A DNA stretch of 64,000 nucleotides from Syngnathus acus (Eukaryota; Chordata; Actinopteri; Syngnathiformes; Syngnathidae): NCBI RefSeq assembly GCF_901709675.1, contig NC_051104.1, forward strand, positions 6,493,501-6,557,500, in the 5' to 3' direction. Numbering within the stretch: the stretch's first letter is position 1; every line of letters starts with the position of its first letter. Shown here piece by piece: positions 41,201 to 51,932 of the stretch. Below the pieces are notes generated by a model. It saw only the letters and a program-made list of their open reading frames with translations, did not search any database and was not told where the DNA came from. Made by a program: the position numbers and the translations under genes.

Positions 41201-41446
41201 TCGCACACCTCGCTTTGGATCTCATTTCGGACATTAGTGAACACACAGAAAAGCCTGCAAGACTTTTTTTTTTTTTTATTTCAACGCAGCTGCCTAATCC
41301 TTTCCTTCCTCATTCTTCATGTCTTCACTGCCGTATTCACACTTCCTCCCCCTTGCTAGAGCCAAGACCTGGATCAATGTGCCATTGACTTTTCTATCAA
41401 TGAACATTAGTATGGATCAGACTGCAGCTTGCTGCCGTGCCCCAAG

Positions 41447-41450
<4 letters not shown>

Positions 41451-41484
<34 letters not shown>
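41451..41484. repeat. (AC)n microsatellite
   Basis: 34 bp of pure AC repeat followed by a TATA-rich stretch. Confidence 0.95.
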
Positions 41485-41487
<3 letters not shown>

Positions 41488-41728
41488 TATATATACACAT
41501 GCACATACATGTTCTATATAAGTCCGTTCCCCCCCCCGAGACTGCATCACTGCACAGTGCAACAAAGCAGCACTAGAAATAAAGCAGGGTGGTCTTGACA
41601 AAGCAGAGGTTCTAGTTGAAAGCACAGCATCCAATCAATGGGAGGCATGACAGAAAGGCTCGGAAATGAAATCAGACTTGCTGTTTGTTCCCGCGCACAG
41701 GAAAACACTCATCGGTCAAGCGGCAGCA

Positions 41729-41815
41729 TGTCGATTTACCGCAGAATAATCCAGTGCGATGGCCGAGCAGCCTTGATAATGGCCGCTAATCACGACAGTG
41801 AATGGGACGTACGCC
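41729..41815. promoter_or_regulatory. Candidate conserved non-coding element
   Basis: Dense, non-repetitive sequence with homeodomain-type cores (GGCCGCTAATCACGACAG, CAGAATAATCCAG) and no coding frame or repeat similarity, in a region otherwise made of simple repeats. Conservation cannot be tested here. Confidence 0.3.
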
Positions 41816-43002
41816 GGCCGCCTCACACACTCCCTCTGGCTGGCGCCCTCTCGTTACGTTCCCCGCTCGCTCGCTCGCTCCCACACGCATTTGTGTCTCT
41901 TCTCTCACCCTATAATAGGCTACCAGTTAGGTGAAGATTGACACTTCTCTCCCTGTCTTTTGTGTTCGTTCTACACCGGCGGCCATGTTTGTCTTAGTCT
42001 TCATTTAACACAACATTAAGTAAAGAAATTTGTACACCACAAGTCCTCCACTCAGTGTAAACTTGATTATTTTAATCTCATGCTAAGTCTGTACCTTTCA
42101 TTACTAACTGAGAATGAGATGTAGGAATCGAAGCCAAAAATAATTTAGTGGTATTTCAAACAGAGACAACATCTTTGATGATCTTACGATTTCTCATAAA
42201 AGGTAACCTGTGGAACCGAGACCTGTTGTACTCTATGTAAAATGCCTTGGCCCTTTTTAGCCTGTTTAAGAATTTTGTATGGGAAACTGACATATTGCGA
42301 TTAATAGAAACCAGACTTTTGTAGAAATGGTCTTGTTGAGACTTCTCACAATAGTACAGAAGAATTTATACAATAGGAATCACAATAAATAAATAAATAA
42401 TAAATAACTGTAAATGTAATTAGTCCAAAGTAACTTTTTTTGTTATTCGAAAAGACCCTCTGCCCACACACTTCCCCGTCCCCAAAAAACACAGTCTAAC
42501 ACAAACTTAATATTGACCTTATTGTTTTTTTTTTTCTTTTCATGATTTTCTACTCAATTGTCACAAGATCTCAGTATGCTCTTGGAGGCTAAGTGGTCCG
42601 AAATGGTCATGTGTCATCAATTTTCTGCTCACGTAGAGCGAGGGAAGGCCTTGATGGAACAAAGGGACATCCTTCTTTGGGAGTACACATATGAAAGTTG
42701 ATCCAGGGTTAAGAACTCCCACCCATTTCCCCCCTTAGTAGAAAGAAACCAGGAAGCCTCGGGCCGTCCATTGCAGTGCCTGATTGTAAAGCGTTTGTAA
42801 TTTGGGTTTGCTGATCGTTCACTCACTCTAATGGCATGTGTGTGCGTGCGTGTGTCTTTACGTGCTCTTGTGCTTGTGTGTGTGTGTGTGTGTGTATGCA
42901 AAGATGAAACGTGATAAAATACCCATTTCTAAACTCTAAACTTTGAGAATGCAATGTTTTTTTTTCACGAGTCATATATGTATGTGTGTGCATATATGTA
43001 TA

Positions 43003-43008
<6 letters not shown>

Positions 43009-43068
<60 letters not shown>
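43009..43068. repeat. (TA)n microsatellite, 60 bp
   Basis: Pure TA repeat flanked by TG/TA mixed repeats (42972-43008) and by a tandem ATTAATGTACATGC duplication at about 43086-43115. Confidence 0.97.
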
Positions 43069-43069
<1 letters not shown>

Positions 43070-44242
43070 TATGTGTATGTATGTGCATTAATGTACATGC
43101 ATTAATGTACATGCATATTGCGCGTTTTTATTTCATATAATACAATTTATTCATAGGTATGGCATATTTAATCATACAAATATATACACATATTTTATCT
43201 TATACATACATTTTCTTTAACTTTGGGTCCATTGAGACCACAACAAAAGACGCTCCGTGGGTAGAAGGTGAAGCAGTGAGCCATGCAGCAAGCTGCAAGC
43301 TGCAAGCGACGTGGGGAAATACGACGTCTGCATGGTGAAAAGGAGACCCGCCATTTGAATTAAATAGAATATTTAGTCCGCCAATGCGCACAAACACTTT
43401 CGACCTTGCTCGGTCGTTCTCGACGTGAACAATAAGCGCTGCTTCGTCGAGTGCGCGGCCGAGAATCGAGCTACTTTCGGCGGCCGCGGGGGGCAGCAGC
43501 AGCCGGGAGGAAGCTGCTTTTCCCCGGCAGAGTGGAGCAGGAACAGCTGTGTCGGTCGGCTCTGTTGCGAGCTGCGGCAAACAGGCACAAAGAAAACAAA
43601 ATACACGAAAATACAGAAATAATATGACGCTATGTTTTTGTTGTTTTGTTCAATCTAATGTTGGATAAGAGGTTTTCCAGTTTTCATTTTTTGCCCTCCA
43701 TTTAGGGGGGGGCAAACATCAGAAGTGCACTTAAGACAATCTAACATTTGAGAAAAATAACTAAAAATCGAGAGAAAAAGGAATGCAATTCTTAAATAAT
43801 GAAAAATAAAAATGTGAAACAGCATTAACATTATGTTGTACGTACATCATGCACATCGTAAACGTTTTTATTGTCCACAAAGATACTCCCAAATGATTAT
43901 TATTCCTATACAAAATGACATCCTGTCCATTTTTAAGGCATTTGTTGGACATTCTGTGCAAACGCTGTACTCTAATGGTAATCACATTAAACCCTCGAGG
44001 CTTTTGATGGGTCTCCAACAGGCAATATCTTGTTGATTGATCTCATCCATAACCATCGTTTCCAATTCTAATAAACATGATCCACATTTCCTTTTTATGA
44101 CATCACCCTAAGATAGCAGGGCCTACGTATTGACACATATCCAACATATTTCCCTGAATGTCTCGTCCTTAACAAAGCGTCACCCCGGTTATTCATTCCC
44201 TGCTTTCTTTGTTCCCCTCCGAGCTCATCACACACCCAACAC

Positions 44243-44255
44243 TGCCACCTAGCGT
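44243..44255 (-). promoter_or_regulatory. CTCF-like site, minus orientation
   Basis: TGCCACCTAGCGT is the reverse complement of a motif agreeing with CCASYAGRKGGCR at 11 of 13 positions. Confidence 0.4.
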
Positions 44256-44943
44256 CCACTTAACTGCACGTCACTGCGCGCGTCTTCAAGACGAGAGCAC
44301 ACCGAAATGTGTCCACATATTTGAGATGTAATATTAATACGATGCATATCAACACAACCGCTATGCACTGATTCCACAATTGTTTATATTATGGCTCTTA
44401 ATTGTAGTTATTGTTTAAATGTGACTTCAAATTGCATGCGCATAATAACAGTTTTGTTATTGCACTATTCATCACTTTGTCATTTAATATCACTGACAAT
44501 ATACTTCCCTCTTGCACTTATTGTAGAAATTCTACTGTCACGTAATTGGACTATATTTATTATCAACCTCAGGCTAAAACAGGCAAGAACAGTCTCTATT
44601 CTCCTGCTTGGATTACATTTAATTTTCTGCACTTCCATACATTTTTCTTTTAGTTTTACTTGCTGATTGATTTATCTAAACCTGCCTAGTCATCCATCTC
44701 TCTTTTTTATTTTTGTCATCCAGAGTATTCTTGCGCAACACTGTGACCCAGGTGTGACCTCCGGCAGCGTGTCCGTGCGACCTAATCACATTATGACGAA
44801 GAATAGCCGAAAGGCTTGCACCTCCGAATCACAATAAAATCATATTTTAAGTAATCCTAACATCGATAAAGAGACATCATCAAGATGCTAATTATTACAC
44901 GATCTCTAAAAATCGCCGTTTGCACATTTGACGCAACAAGCAA

Positions 44944-44956
44944 GCACTAGATGGCA
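44944..44956 (+). promoter_or_regulatory. CTCF-like site, plus orientation
   Basis: GCACTAGATGGCA agrees with the CTCF core CCASYAGRKGGCR at 12 of 13 positions. It points away from the minus-strand site 0.7 kb upstream, i.e. towards commd3/bmi1. Confidence 0.45.
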
Positions 44957-46797
44957 TGCCGGGTACACAATAGCACACGCGCGCGGACACACACAAAGCC
45001 CCATGTGTCTGATTTACCAAATTAGGCTTTTCCGCCTACAGTAGTCATTTGTATTTATGTTATTTTAGTTTTTGTTGTTGTCATTTTATAGTTATTATCC
45101 TGTGAGTGTTATTTTATCTATTTCTTTCTTTCTTTCTTTATTTTTAAATAGATTATTGCCCAATCCTAAATGCTGAAATGGCTCTCTTTCACAATGCAAT
45201 GTTATTGGATGAACAAATTTGCCATGGTGGTGGGGGGTCTTCTGATAAGTGACTATTTTGTAGGTACAAGGTTTTGGCCTTATATTTTAAATATGAAGTG
45301 TAGCTATTAGTATTTAATACTGTGGCAAGTGATTGTTTTGCATTTTAAATTCCATTGCTCCATTGAAACACAGTCATACCACTTTTGTGCGTGAACAATT
45401 GTCACAGAAAATTCACAAAAGTAAAATACACCTTTTTTTCATGTTGTCTTTAATTATAATGTGTTTTCTTAACCAGTCGTTTATTTACAATGACGTTCTC
45501 TCACTAACTCAAAACAAGAAGGGTTTATTTGAAAAATGTAAGTAACAGGATAATGGCGTCATGAAATATTTCATTTTTTCCTGTTTAATTTGACCTCCTC
45601 GTATAAAAGACTTGCATCTCACTTTTTAAATTTAAGAGATGGGCATAGTCATATATTTATTTGCCCCAATTGTGTATAGTTCATCTTGCTCTCATCCACA
45701 GCAAAACGTGTATTTGTTTAAAAAAATAAAATAATTTAAGACATTGAGATGCCGGAATATGAGCACGTATTTTTAAATTAATTAGTTGCGTGTGTGGGTG
45801 CTGTCTGGGTCAGCAGAAAGCTCGTGACATTACGCAGCGAAATAAGAGGTGAAATAAAATACAAGGGAATGTGTATGGCGTAAAAGAGCAAATATAGGAT
45901 TTTGTACAAAGCTCTATCTAAGGGAGAGGTCACGCCAACAATGACTTATTGAACTATAATGCATCGTTCTGTTTTCAATCTACAACGTTAAAAACATTTT
46001 TTTTGAAAAATCGCTGGATTATGAGGGAATACTTAAACCAGAAAATGAGAATTTCCTTCTAGACTTTTTCACAGCCATTACTTGCATTTCATGGCTCTTG
46101 CAATGGTAAATTGAGGACATTAAGTGTCTCGTGATTTAATAGCACGCAATATAGAAACCACATCAAGATTGGCTGCATAGAGAATTTCTCAATTGACCAG
46201 ATTCGCTCACAAGCCGTTTATTAACCAGACCGCGTCTTTTTTTTTTTCTCCTGCAAGCCCCGCCTCTTCACTCTCCCGGAACATGTGAAAAATGTTCAAC
46301 TTTATGAATATGTTTATGATGCGCTTTTATGGGTATTATTTTTAACAGTTGTTTATTCGTCTTCCTGTCTTGCCCTGACAGGTGTGTTTGATAAGCAAGA
46401 TGCAGTGCAATTCTAACAATAAGCACATCGTTGCTAAATGAATACCTCTATGACCTTGAAATATGATCATGTATATATTCATTTATTTTCTTCAATTATT
46501 TTATGAATACTGTTCGTACTGAAAGACATTTTATTAACTAACAGCTTTTTCTATTACATGTCTCTAGCAGGTGTATTGAAATTCTGTCAATTTGAATGTT
46601 TTTTAGGTTCTTATTTCGAGTTGCAAAGCCTATTCATCTATTTGCTAAACTGACTAGAATGATTCCTCTTGACATTCGTACCCTCTACCCCAGAAATGTC
46701 AGGCAGAAGACCACGATTGCCTCCCACGATTGTTTGTAATAAATAAAGAGCGACAGTTCGTTTTTATCTGCGCTCCTGGATTCCCCGGCATGTGTTA

Positions 46798-46865
46798 CCC
46801 CCCCCCCCCCCCCCTCCTTGTCAGCTGATCTGTGACGTGTCCTCGTGGCTCCGCCCTCTCTCAAA
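46798..46865 (+). promoter_or_regulatory. commd3 core promoter / 5' leader with C17 run
   Basis: A run of 17 C (46798-46814; G17 on the minus strand, able in principle to form a G-quadruplex or i-motif) is followed by TCAGCTGA (E-box palindrome) and GTGACGTGT (CRE-like) before the ATG at 46866. No TATA box is obvious in the last 70 bp. Confidence 0.4.
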
Positions 46866-48720
46866 ATGGAGTTGTCGGATTCGGTGCAGAATGGGCTCCA
46901 GACTCTCGGCGAAGCGTCCGCTGTGGATCACGCCGTCTTCCCGGCTCTGGTCAACGTCTGCTTTCGCTCTCTGCTCTCTCCCGGTCAGGACGCGGACTTG
47001 CTGGGTGAGCTGCGAGCCTTTTGCGAGATGCTCTTTGTCTCCCACCGCTTCTCGCTCCCTCCATGTAAAGCTCTTCGGTGTGTTGTGATTCGCTTTGCCT
47101 TCATAGAAATCAAACCCGGAAGTAGGTGTCAATAGTCCAGTTGTGACAGCTCAGCACGGCCGATGTTAGTCCAAACCAACCACTATTCATGTATTCGTAG
47201 TTTTATGCATGACGTTTGCAATCCACACAAAGCTCCACCTCCCCTCCCCGGCATTTGGGTGATGCAGCAGAAGGTTCCATTCACATGCAAATCCGAATTG
47301 ATTCCATTCTTGTGCGAGGGGAGCTGCATACGTTCAGGTTGTTGTTGTTATTGTTGTTGATGACGTCACTTCCCTTCCGCGTTCCGTTCTCGCAGACGAG
47401 CCCCAACTGAAGCAGGTTGAGAGGGTCCTGCTGAAGCGGGTGCACGCTGCGACCACCACATTCATCCTGGAGGCAGTAAGACAAAACGCAGATGAGTCCA
47501 CGATAAGGTAAACAGAGAAGATGGGACATTTCACTTGGTAATGTGTAGCGGGAATAGTCCATTCAAGACCTTGTGTATTTAGTAAACGCACTCATTTATG
47601 TCTACACGTCTCTGTGGTCCTGTGCTAATACAGTGAACTTCATTCAGTCAACATGTTTAAGCATGTATTTGCCTTGTGTCAATATACTTAGATGTTTTGA
47701 AAAGTCGTTTTCTCCCTGTAGCTCCTGCCTTGAGGAGCTGTCATTCAGTTCGGAAAGAATCGAAATATTCTATAGCTGCTATCAGGTGAGGAGGACAACA
47801 CAAACATCGTTTTGTAATTATTGCCTCGATCAACTTGTATTTCGTGTATTTATTTTTTAATTCACAGAAACACAAAAAGGAGTTAGAAGGATTATTAGCA
47901 AGGTAAGACAGAGAAATCCATTCATCCATTTTCTATACTACTTATTCTCATTAAGCTGAAGTTTATGTTGGCTGACTTTGGGTACACCCTGGACTGGTCT
48001 CTTTGTCTGTTGCCTCTGTTTTTCCGATTAAAGTATATAGGAGTCATCAGCCAATAAGAATAGATGTATTGATCAATAATGCAAATGAGGGCTATTTTTA
48101 ATCTGTTTGTTTTCTTAGCATTGGAAGGCGACCAGCTCACATCAGTGACGTGTCATGGCGCCTCCAATATCAAGTGAAGGTATATGACGACGTACTTTGT
48201 TTTAGTTAAGAAAAATATGACAGTGTCGCTTTGTCCCACGGCAGAATGGACTGGTAGATAAAGTCAACGAGCCTTTCTACTTAATATCACTCAACACCGA
48301 GGTAAAAACATGCATCTAATATGTTCATGTTTATTTATTTTTTTGTGAGTCATTTTGAAATGTTGGTTTTTGTTAGAATAAAGGTCGTTCCGAGGACATC
48401 AACTTTACCTGCAGTATGGAGCAGTTACAGGTATAGCCTACATTAGAGCCAAACAGTCCACCTTAAACAGCTTTTATTTGTTTTATAAAACTGGCATATG
48501 CCTAGGAACGCTCATTTAGTGGTGCTTTCTTCTGTGGATTTATGGCATTTGCTGGAACGCATGTCGTAAAACTACATGCAAAGTTGGAGCTCTGCAGCCC
48601 GCGGTGCGTCTCTTCTGTAAATCTTTCAAAGCGATGTTTTTTTCTTTTCGTCGTATTCAGGACATGGTTGGCAAGCTGAAGGACGCAGCCAAGAGCGCAG
48701 AAAAAGCCAGTCAGATGTGA
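46866..48720 (+). CDS. commd3: COMM domain-containing protein 3, 8 exons
   Basis: Exons 46866-47004, 47396-47507, 47722-47785, 47868-47902, 48119-48179, 48245-48301, 48377-48430, 48661-48720 join in phase to 193 codons plus stop, against 195 in human. The protein starts MELSDSVQNGLQTL, close to the mammalian start, and ends with CSMEQLQDMVGKLKDAAKSA, the conserved tail of the COMM domain (roughly residues 124-190, beginning near DVSWRLQYQVK). COMMD3 is a subunit of the CCC/Commander complex, which works in endosomal cargo recycling and restrains NF-kB signalling. It lies just upstream of bmi1 on the same strand, as in mammals. Intron 4 carries a degraded teleost repeat. The start was chosen from homology and lies 52 bp after a C17 run in the promoter. 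Confidence 0.95.
47924..48012. mobile_element. Degraded teleost interspersed repeat in commd3 intron 4
   Basis: CATCCATTTTCTATACTACT at one end and GGGTACACCCTGGACTGGTC at the other match the two best-known ends of a repeat family widespread in teleost genomes. The middle is strongly diverged and shortened. Confidence 0.6.
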
Positions 48721-48780
48721 TAATGATCAAGTTGTCCTGCACTTCATTGTTTTTTTTTCCGACTCATTGTGTTTTGAAAA

Positions 48781-48786
48781 AATAAA
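48781..48786 (+). terminator. commd3 poly(A) signal
   Basis: AATAAA 61 nt after the commd3 stop codon, giving a very short 3' UTR of about 80 nt. A T-rich stretch precedes it and GTGTG follows at about 48800. Confidence 0.7.
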
Positions 48787-49239
48787 ATCTTAATTATGAC
48801 GCTGTGTGATTTCTTCCAAATTCGCGCTATCACGACACCCTGTGTTCGCGACGAGCGTGGATTCGTGGGAGACATTGGGGAATTATGGACACATCTCGGT
48901 GGTCCGCGGTCCTATAAATCTCCACTGCGTGCCTGTGAAAGTTCAGGGGGAACAAGTTCGACGCTGCAGCTCTCCGAACCTTCCTCAAAATGTTGCAATA
49001 ACCACACGAACCTCACTCAGACGTTATTGTGGTTTATCATGTTTTTGCAAACATGTCAATTTGGGGAAAAAAAAGTGCGTCACGCACCAGAGCGCTCATA
49101 ATCACTCGTGTGATTATAGTCTCATTTCGGTTTTTGAAGAACACAACCTGCCTAATGCGTTTCCCCACGTGTGACTTGACGTGTTTGGATTCCTTTTCTC
49201 TACTTTATTCTTCGGAAAAGCGCAAGACAAAAAAGAAAC
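48787..49239. other. commd3-bmi1 intergenic spacer
   Basis: About 450 bp of complex sequence with several open frames but no recognisable product. It probably belongs to the bmi1 upstream regulatory region. Confidence 0.4.
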
Positions 49240-50400
49240 AGCCGACAGTAATTTCCAAGCTCCCTTAAGCGGGGATCACGTGACCGAAAATGGGGCGGAC
49301 CAAGTACAAGCCATTTTGGGGACGGTGTCAGTTTCCACGGAGCGCGCACGCACAAGCACGCGCACACCCCACCGCTGCTGCTTTCCACTCAGGAGGAGGG
49401 GGCCAAGTGGGTATTTTGGAGGCAAAGTTGCGGTGGTCAAGTGTGGACCGGACCGAGCCGACGCCGGAGGACTTTGGGCTGCGGTGCCAGCGGCGATCGG
49501 ACACGCACGCAAAGTGCACGGGCGCCCGCGGAGGGCGGCGTTGGCGTCTCCCGTGTGAAATGCGCTCGCCTCGGCCACTGACAGCGTCTGCAGCCTGCTT
49601 CAAGATGGCGGCTCGGCTCCGATTCATTTGCTGCTGATTCGCCTCCCAACTTTCATTGTCTGTCCGCCCCCAGCCGCAGCCAGGCGAGCCCGGCACACAG
49701 GTACGTGCTCCCGGCATCGCCTCAGCTTCGTCACGGCACGCAGCGCGGTTCTGCCGCGGATCTTTTTGCGGCTCTCCCGCCCCCTTCTGCGCTGATCCAG
49801 CGGCGGATGTTGAGGCTTTCGTCGGTGCGGCGAGCAACCGACGTGGAGCTCCGTGTGTGTCTGCGCACTTTCTGCTGGCTCTCTCGGTGAAAAGAGGTTC
49901 CCAGCTCGGGTTGGAAAGCGATTTAATCCACGGGCTCACACGGTCTTCCACGGTGGGTCTGCAGGCATTGCATCCGAGCGAGTTGATGGGGATCTGGATT
50001 GTTTTGTGTGCTTTTTTTGTTCGTGTATTGTGGCAGCTCGCGGCGAAGCGCGGCCAACTCGGCTGAGATGTTAGCTCGACCGAGACGTCCGGAGGTTTCT
50101 AACGAGGCGCGTTTGCTCGGAGCCTCCTCATTTTATAGAAATGTCTCATTTGGAAGGTTGTGCACGCGAGGTGACCGCGCTTGTGCGCGTTTGTGACATC
50201 TTGTCGGAGTTATGAACTAAACTTGGACGACTCCTGGGCGAAAGCAAGTGTGCATGCAGGTCCGTTTCACGTGGAGGTTCTTACGGTTCGGAAACGGCTG
50301 CTTTTGTTCGGATCGCTGAGTTGACCCCGTTCTTCATGCGCGCCATGTACCGATCGGCTGATTTGCTTCTTTTGGTGGGATATCTTGAGACCTTTAAAAA
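49240..50400 (+). promoter_or_regulatory. bmi1 CpG-rich promoter and non-coding first exon (donor at 49700)
   Basis: CpG-dense, non-repetitive stretch between commd3 and the bmi1 coding exons. A consensus donor follows 49700 (CACACAG|GTACGT) and pairs with the acceptor before 51918, defining an untranslated first exon as in mammalian BMI1. AAGATGGCGGC at 49602-49612 is a full YY1-type motif just before that donor. The transcription start itself cannot be placed from sequence. Confidence 0.6.
49602..49612 (+). promoter_or_regulatory. YY1-type site in the bmi1 first exon
   Basis: AAGATGGCGGC matches the YY1 consensus. YY1 is the vertebrate homologue of the Polycomb recruiter PHO, and such sites also commonly sit just downstream of start sites of housekeeping genes. 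The motif is seen; occupancy is inferred. Confidence 0.45.
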
Positions 50401-51917
50401 TAAATGAACGGTGCAGCTTCACAAAAGGCTGCTTGTGTGTGTGTGTGTCAGAGCTGCCAAAATCATCAGGAGTTCCATTCGGAGTTCTGTGGCTCGGTTC
50501 CAGCGTGGGCTGCTGGTTTGTTGCTGAACGTGATTAGAAATATTCATATTTTCATTTATTCTGTGCAGCCATCTGACAGGTCATGTTTATTGTCTTTGCC
50601 GCGTTCTGTAAGATGTCACACGTTTTGTGAGCTCGCATGACGGATTACAAATGGATCAGAACAGCGAAAGTCCAATCTGTTTGCTTCAGTGCTGTGCAGG
50701 TTTTTCCATCTTCTCGACCTCTGATTTTTATTTGTCCATTTTAGGACCAAAAATAACAACACATACAGCCAGTCCCTGTAAAATGCTTTCTCACATCTAC
50801 ACTCACTCGCTTTATTCGTTGTGTTCAGCGTGATGAAGTCAATGTAACCTGCGGAGTCTGCGTCAGTTGGACATTTTTCGCTCAAAGTTTTTTATTGGTC
50901 ATCAAGTGCAAGCACGTTTTTTGTTGCAGTGATCCATATGTTCTTCATCATGCGCGTCTTGATCTGAAAAAGTTTAGAAATAAGAGGAAGGGTTTGGTTG
51001 GAGCTTTTGGGCTCGTTAAACGTCCTATCGCAACAACAAATTGCTCTTCTCAGTGCGACATATTTTAAAAACGCATTTTGTATTATTTTTTTTATGTTTG
51101 TCACCAAAGCAGGTAACTGCATTTAATTTAGCTATTCGCGTAGAGTTAAAAAAACAAAAACAAAAAAAAACGATCATGCGCTTGATCTCATTTGCGCTTC
51201 ATCGTAAAGATGACGCGCAAACGCACGACAGCCTCACGCAGTGGATTTGACACAACCGCCGCCGTGGGGGAAGCAGACGCATGGTTCATTTTTCCTGCAC
51301 AAAATGGCAGCCGCGCAGCCCTGCGTGCAGTGAGCAGAGTCCACGCAGCGGCTCCGCGTGTGCGTGCGTGCGTGGGGAGGGAGGGAAGACTGCGCTTCGC
51401 ATACTCGTCATACATGCGCTGTAAGATTTCACCTCATTTAACATCTTGGTTTTTAATTATTGTGTCCACGTCAATCGTCAAAAGTGGTTGCCATAGAAAC
51501 ACTGGCATTCACCTGACGCGAGAAGCGCTCCCTCGTTTGCGTATTTAAATGATTAAAAATGAAGTGAAATAGATTCGAGTTAAGCTACTTAATGTCACCA
51601 ATTATGACCGATTTGCATTGCGAAGCAAATTACAAATACATTTGCCTGCATGGAAACTGTTTTTACAAGCCCGTACTTTTTTCCCGTTCCACGTGAGCCT
51701 TGTCCTTTCTTTCCTACTGTAACCTTTAAAATAATGCAGGCATTGCAGAGGACGTATTTATTAAGCCGTTGATTTATGACATTTACGATCAAATTAGCAT
51801 AAAAGATGATGTTGCTTTAACACAAGTTAAGCAAACAGCTGCCTTCTTCCAAATGGCGCGCTGACTGTCGGTCCTTTGTCTTCTTCTTCTTCTTTTTTTC
51901 CGTTTTTATGCCATCAG
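50401..51917. other. Rest of bmi1 intron 1 (5' UTR intron)
   Basis: AT-rich with a second CpG-rich patch at about 51210-51420. ACAAAATGGCAGCCGCGC at about 51299 resembles a YY1 core. No exon recognised. Confidence 0.4.
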
Positions 51918-51932
51918 CTCCTTTTGCTCATC

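Larger units (their letters stand above)
35249..46797. other. Intergenic desert before commd3
   Basis: No gene recognised in 11.5 kb; the DNAJC1 gene found here in mammals was looked for and not seen. Complex stretches that may be conserved non-coding DNA: about 38155-38310, 39580-39770 and 41640-41830. A CpG-rich patch lies at about 43380-43580. CTCF-like motifs are at 44243-44255 and 44944-44956. The rest is AT-rich with microsatellites. Confidence 0.5.

Noticed and set aside
43200-43580. 126-residue minus-strand ORF in the intergenic CpG-rich patch
   Set aside because: No recognisable family, GC-driven composition; kept only as a CpG-rich patch.
48806-49174. 122-residue ORF between commd3 and bmi1
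   Set aside because: Several overlapping frames are equally open and none shows a known domain; there is no independent promoter or poly(A) evidence.
49328-49951. 207-residue minus-strand ORF in the bmi1 first-exon region
   Set aside because: Open because of high GC and few stop codons in a CpG island; Arg/Ala-rich composition, no homology, overlaps other open frames on both strands.
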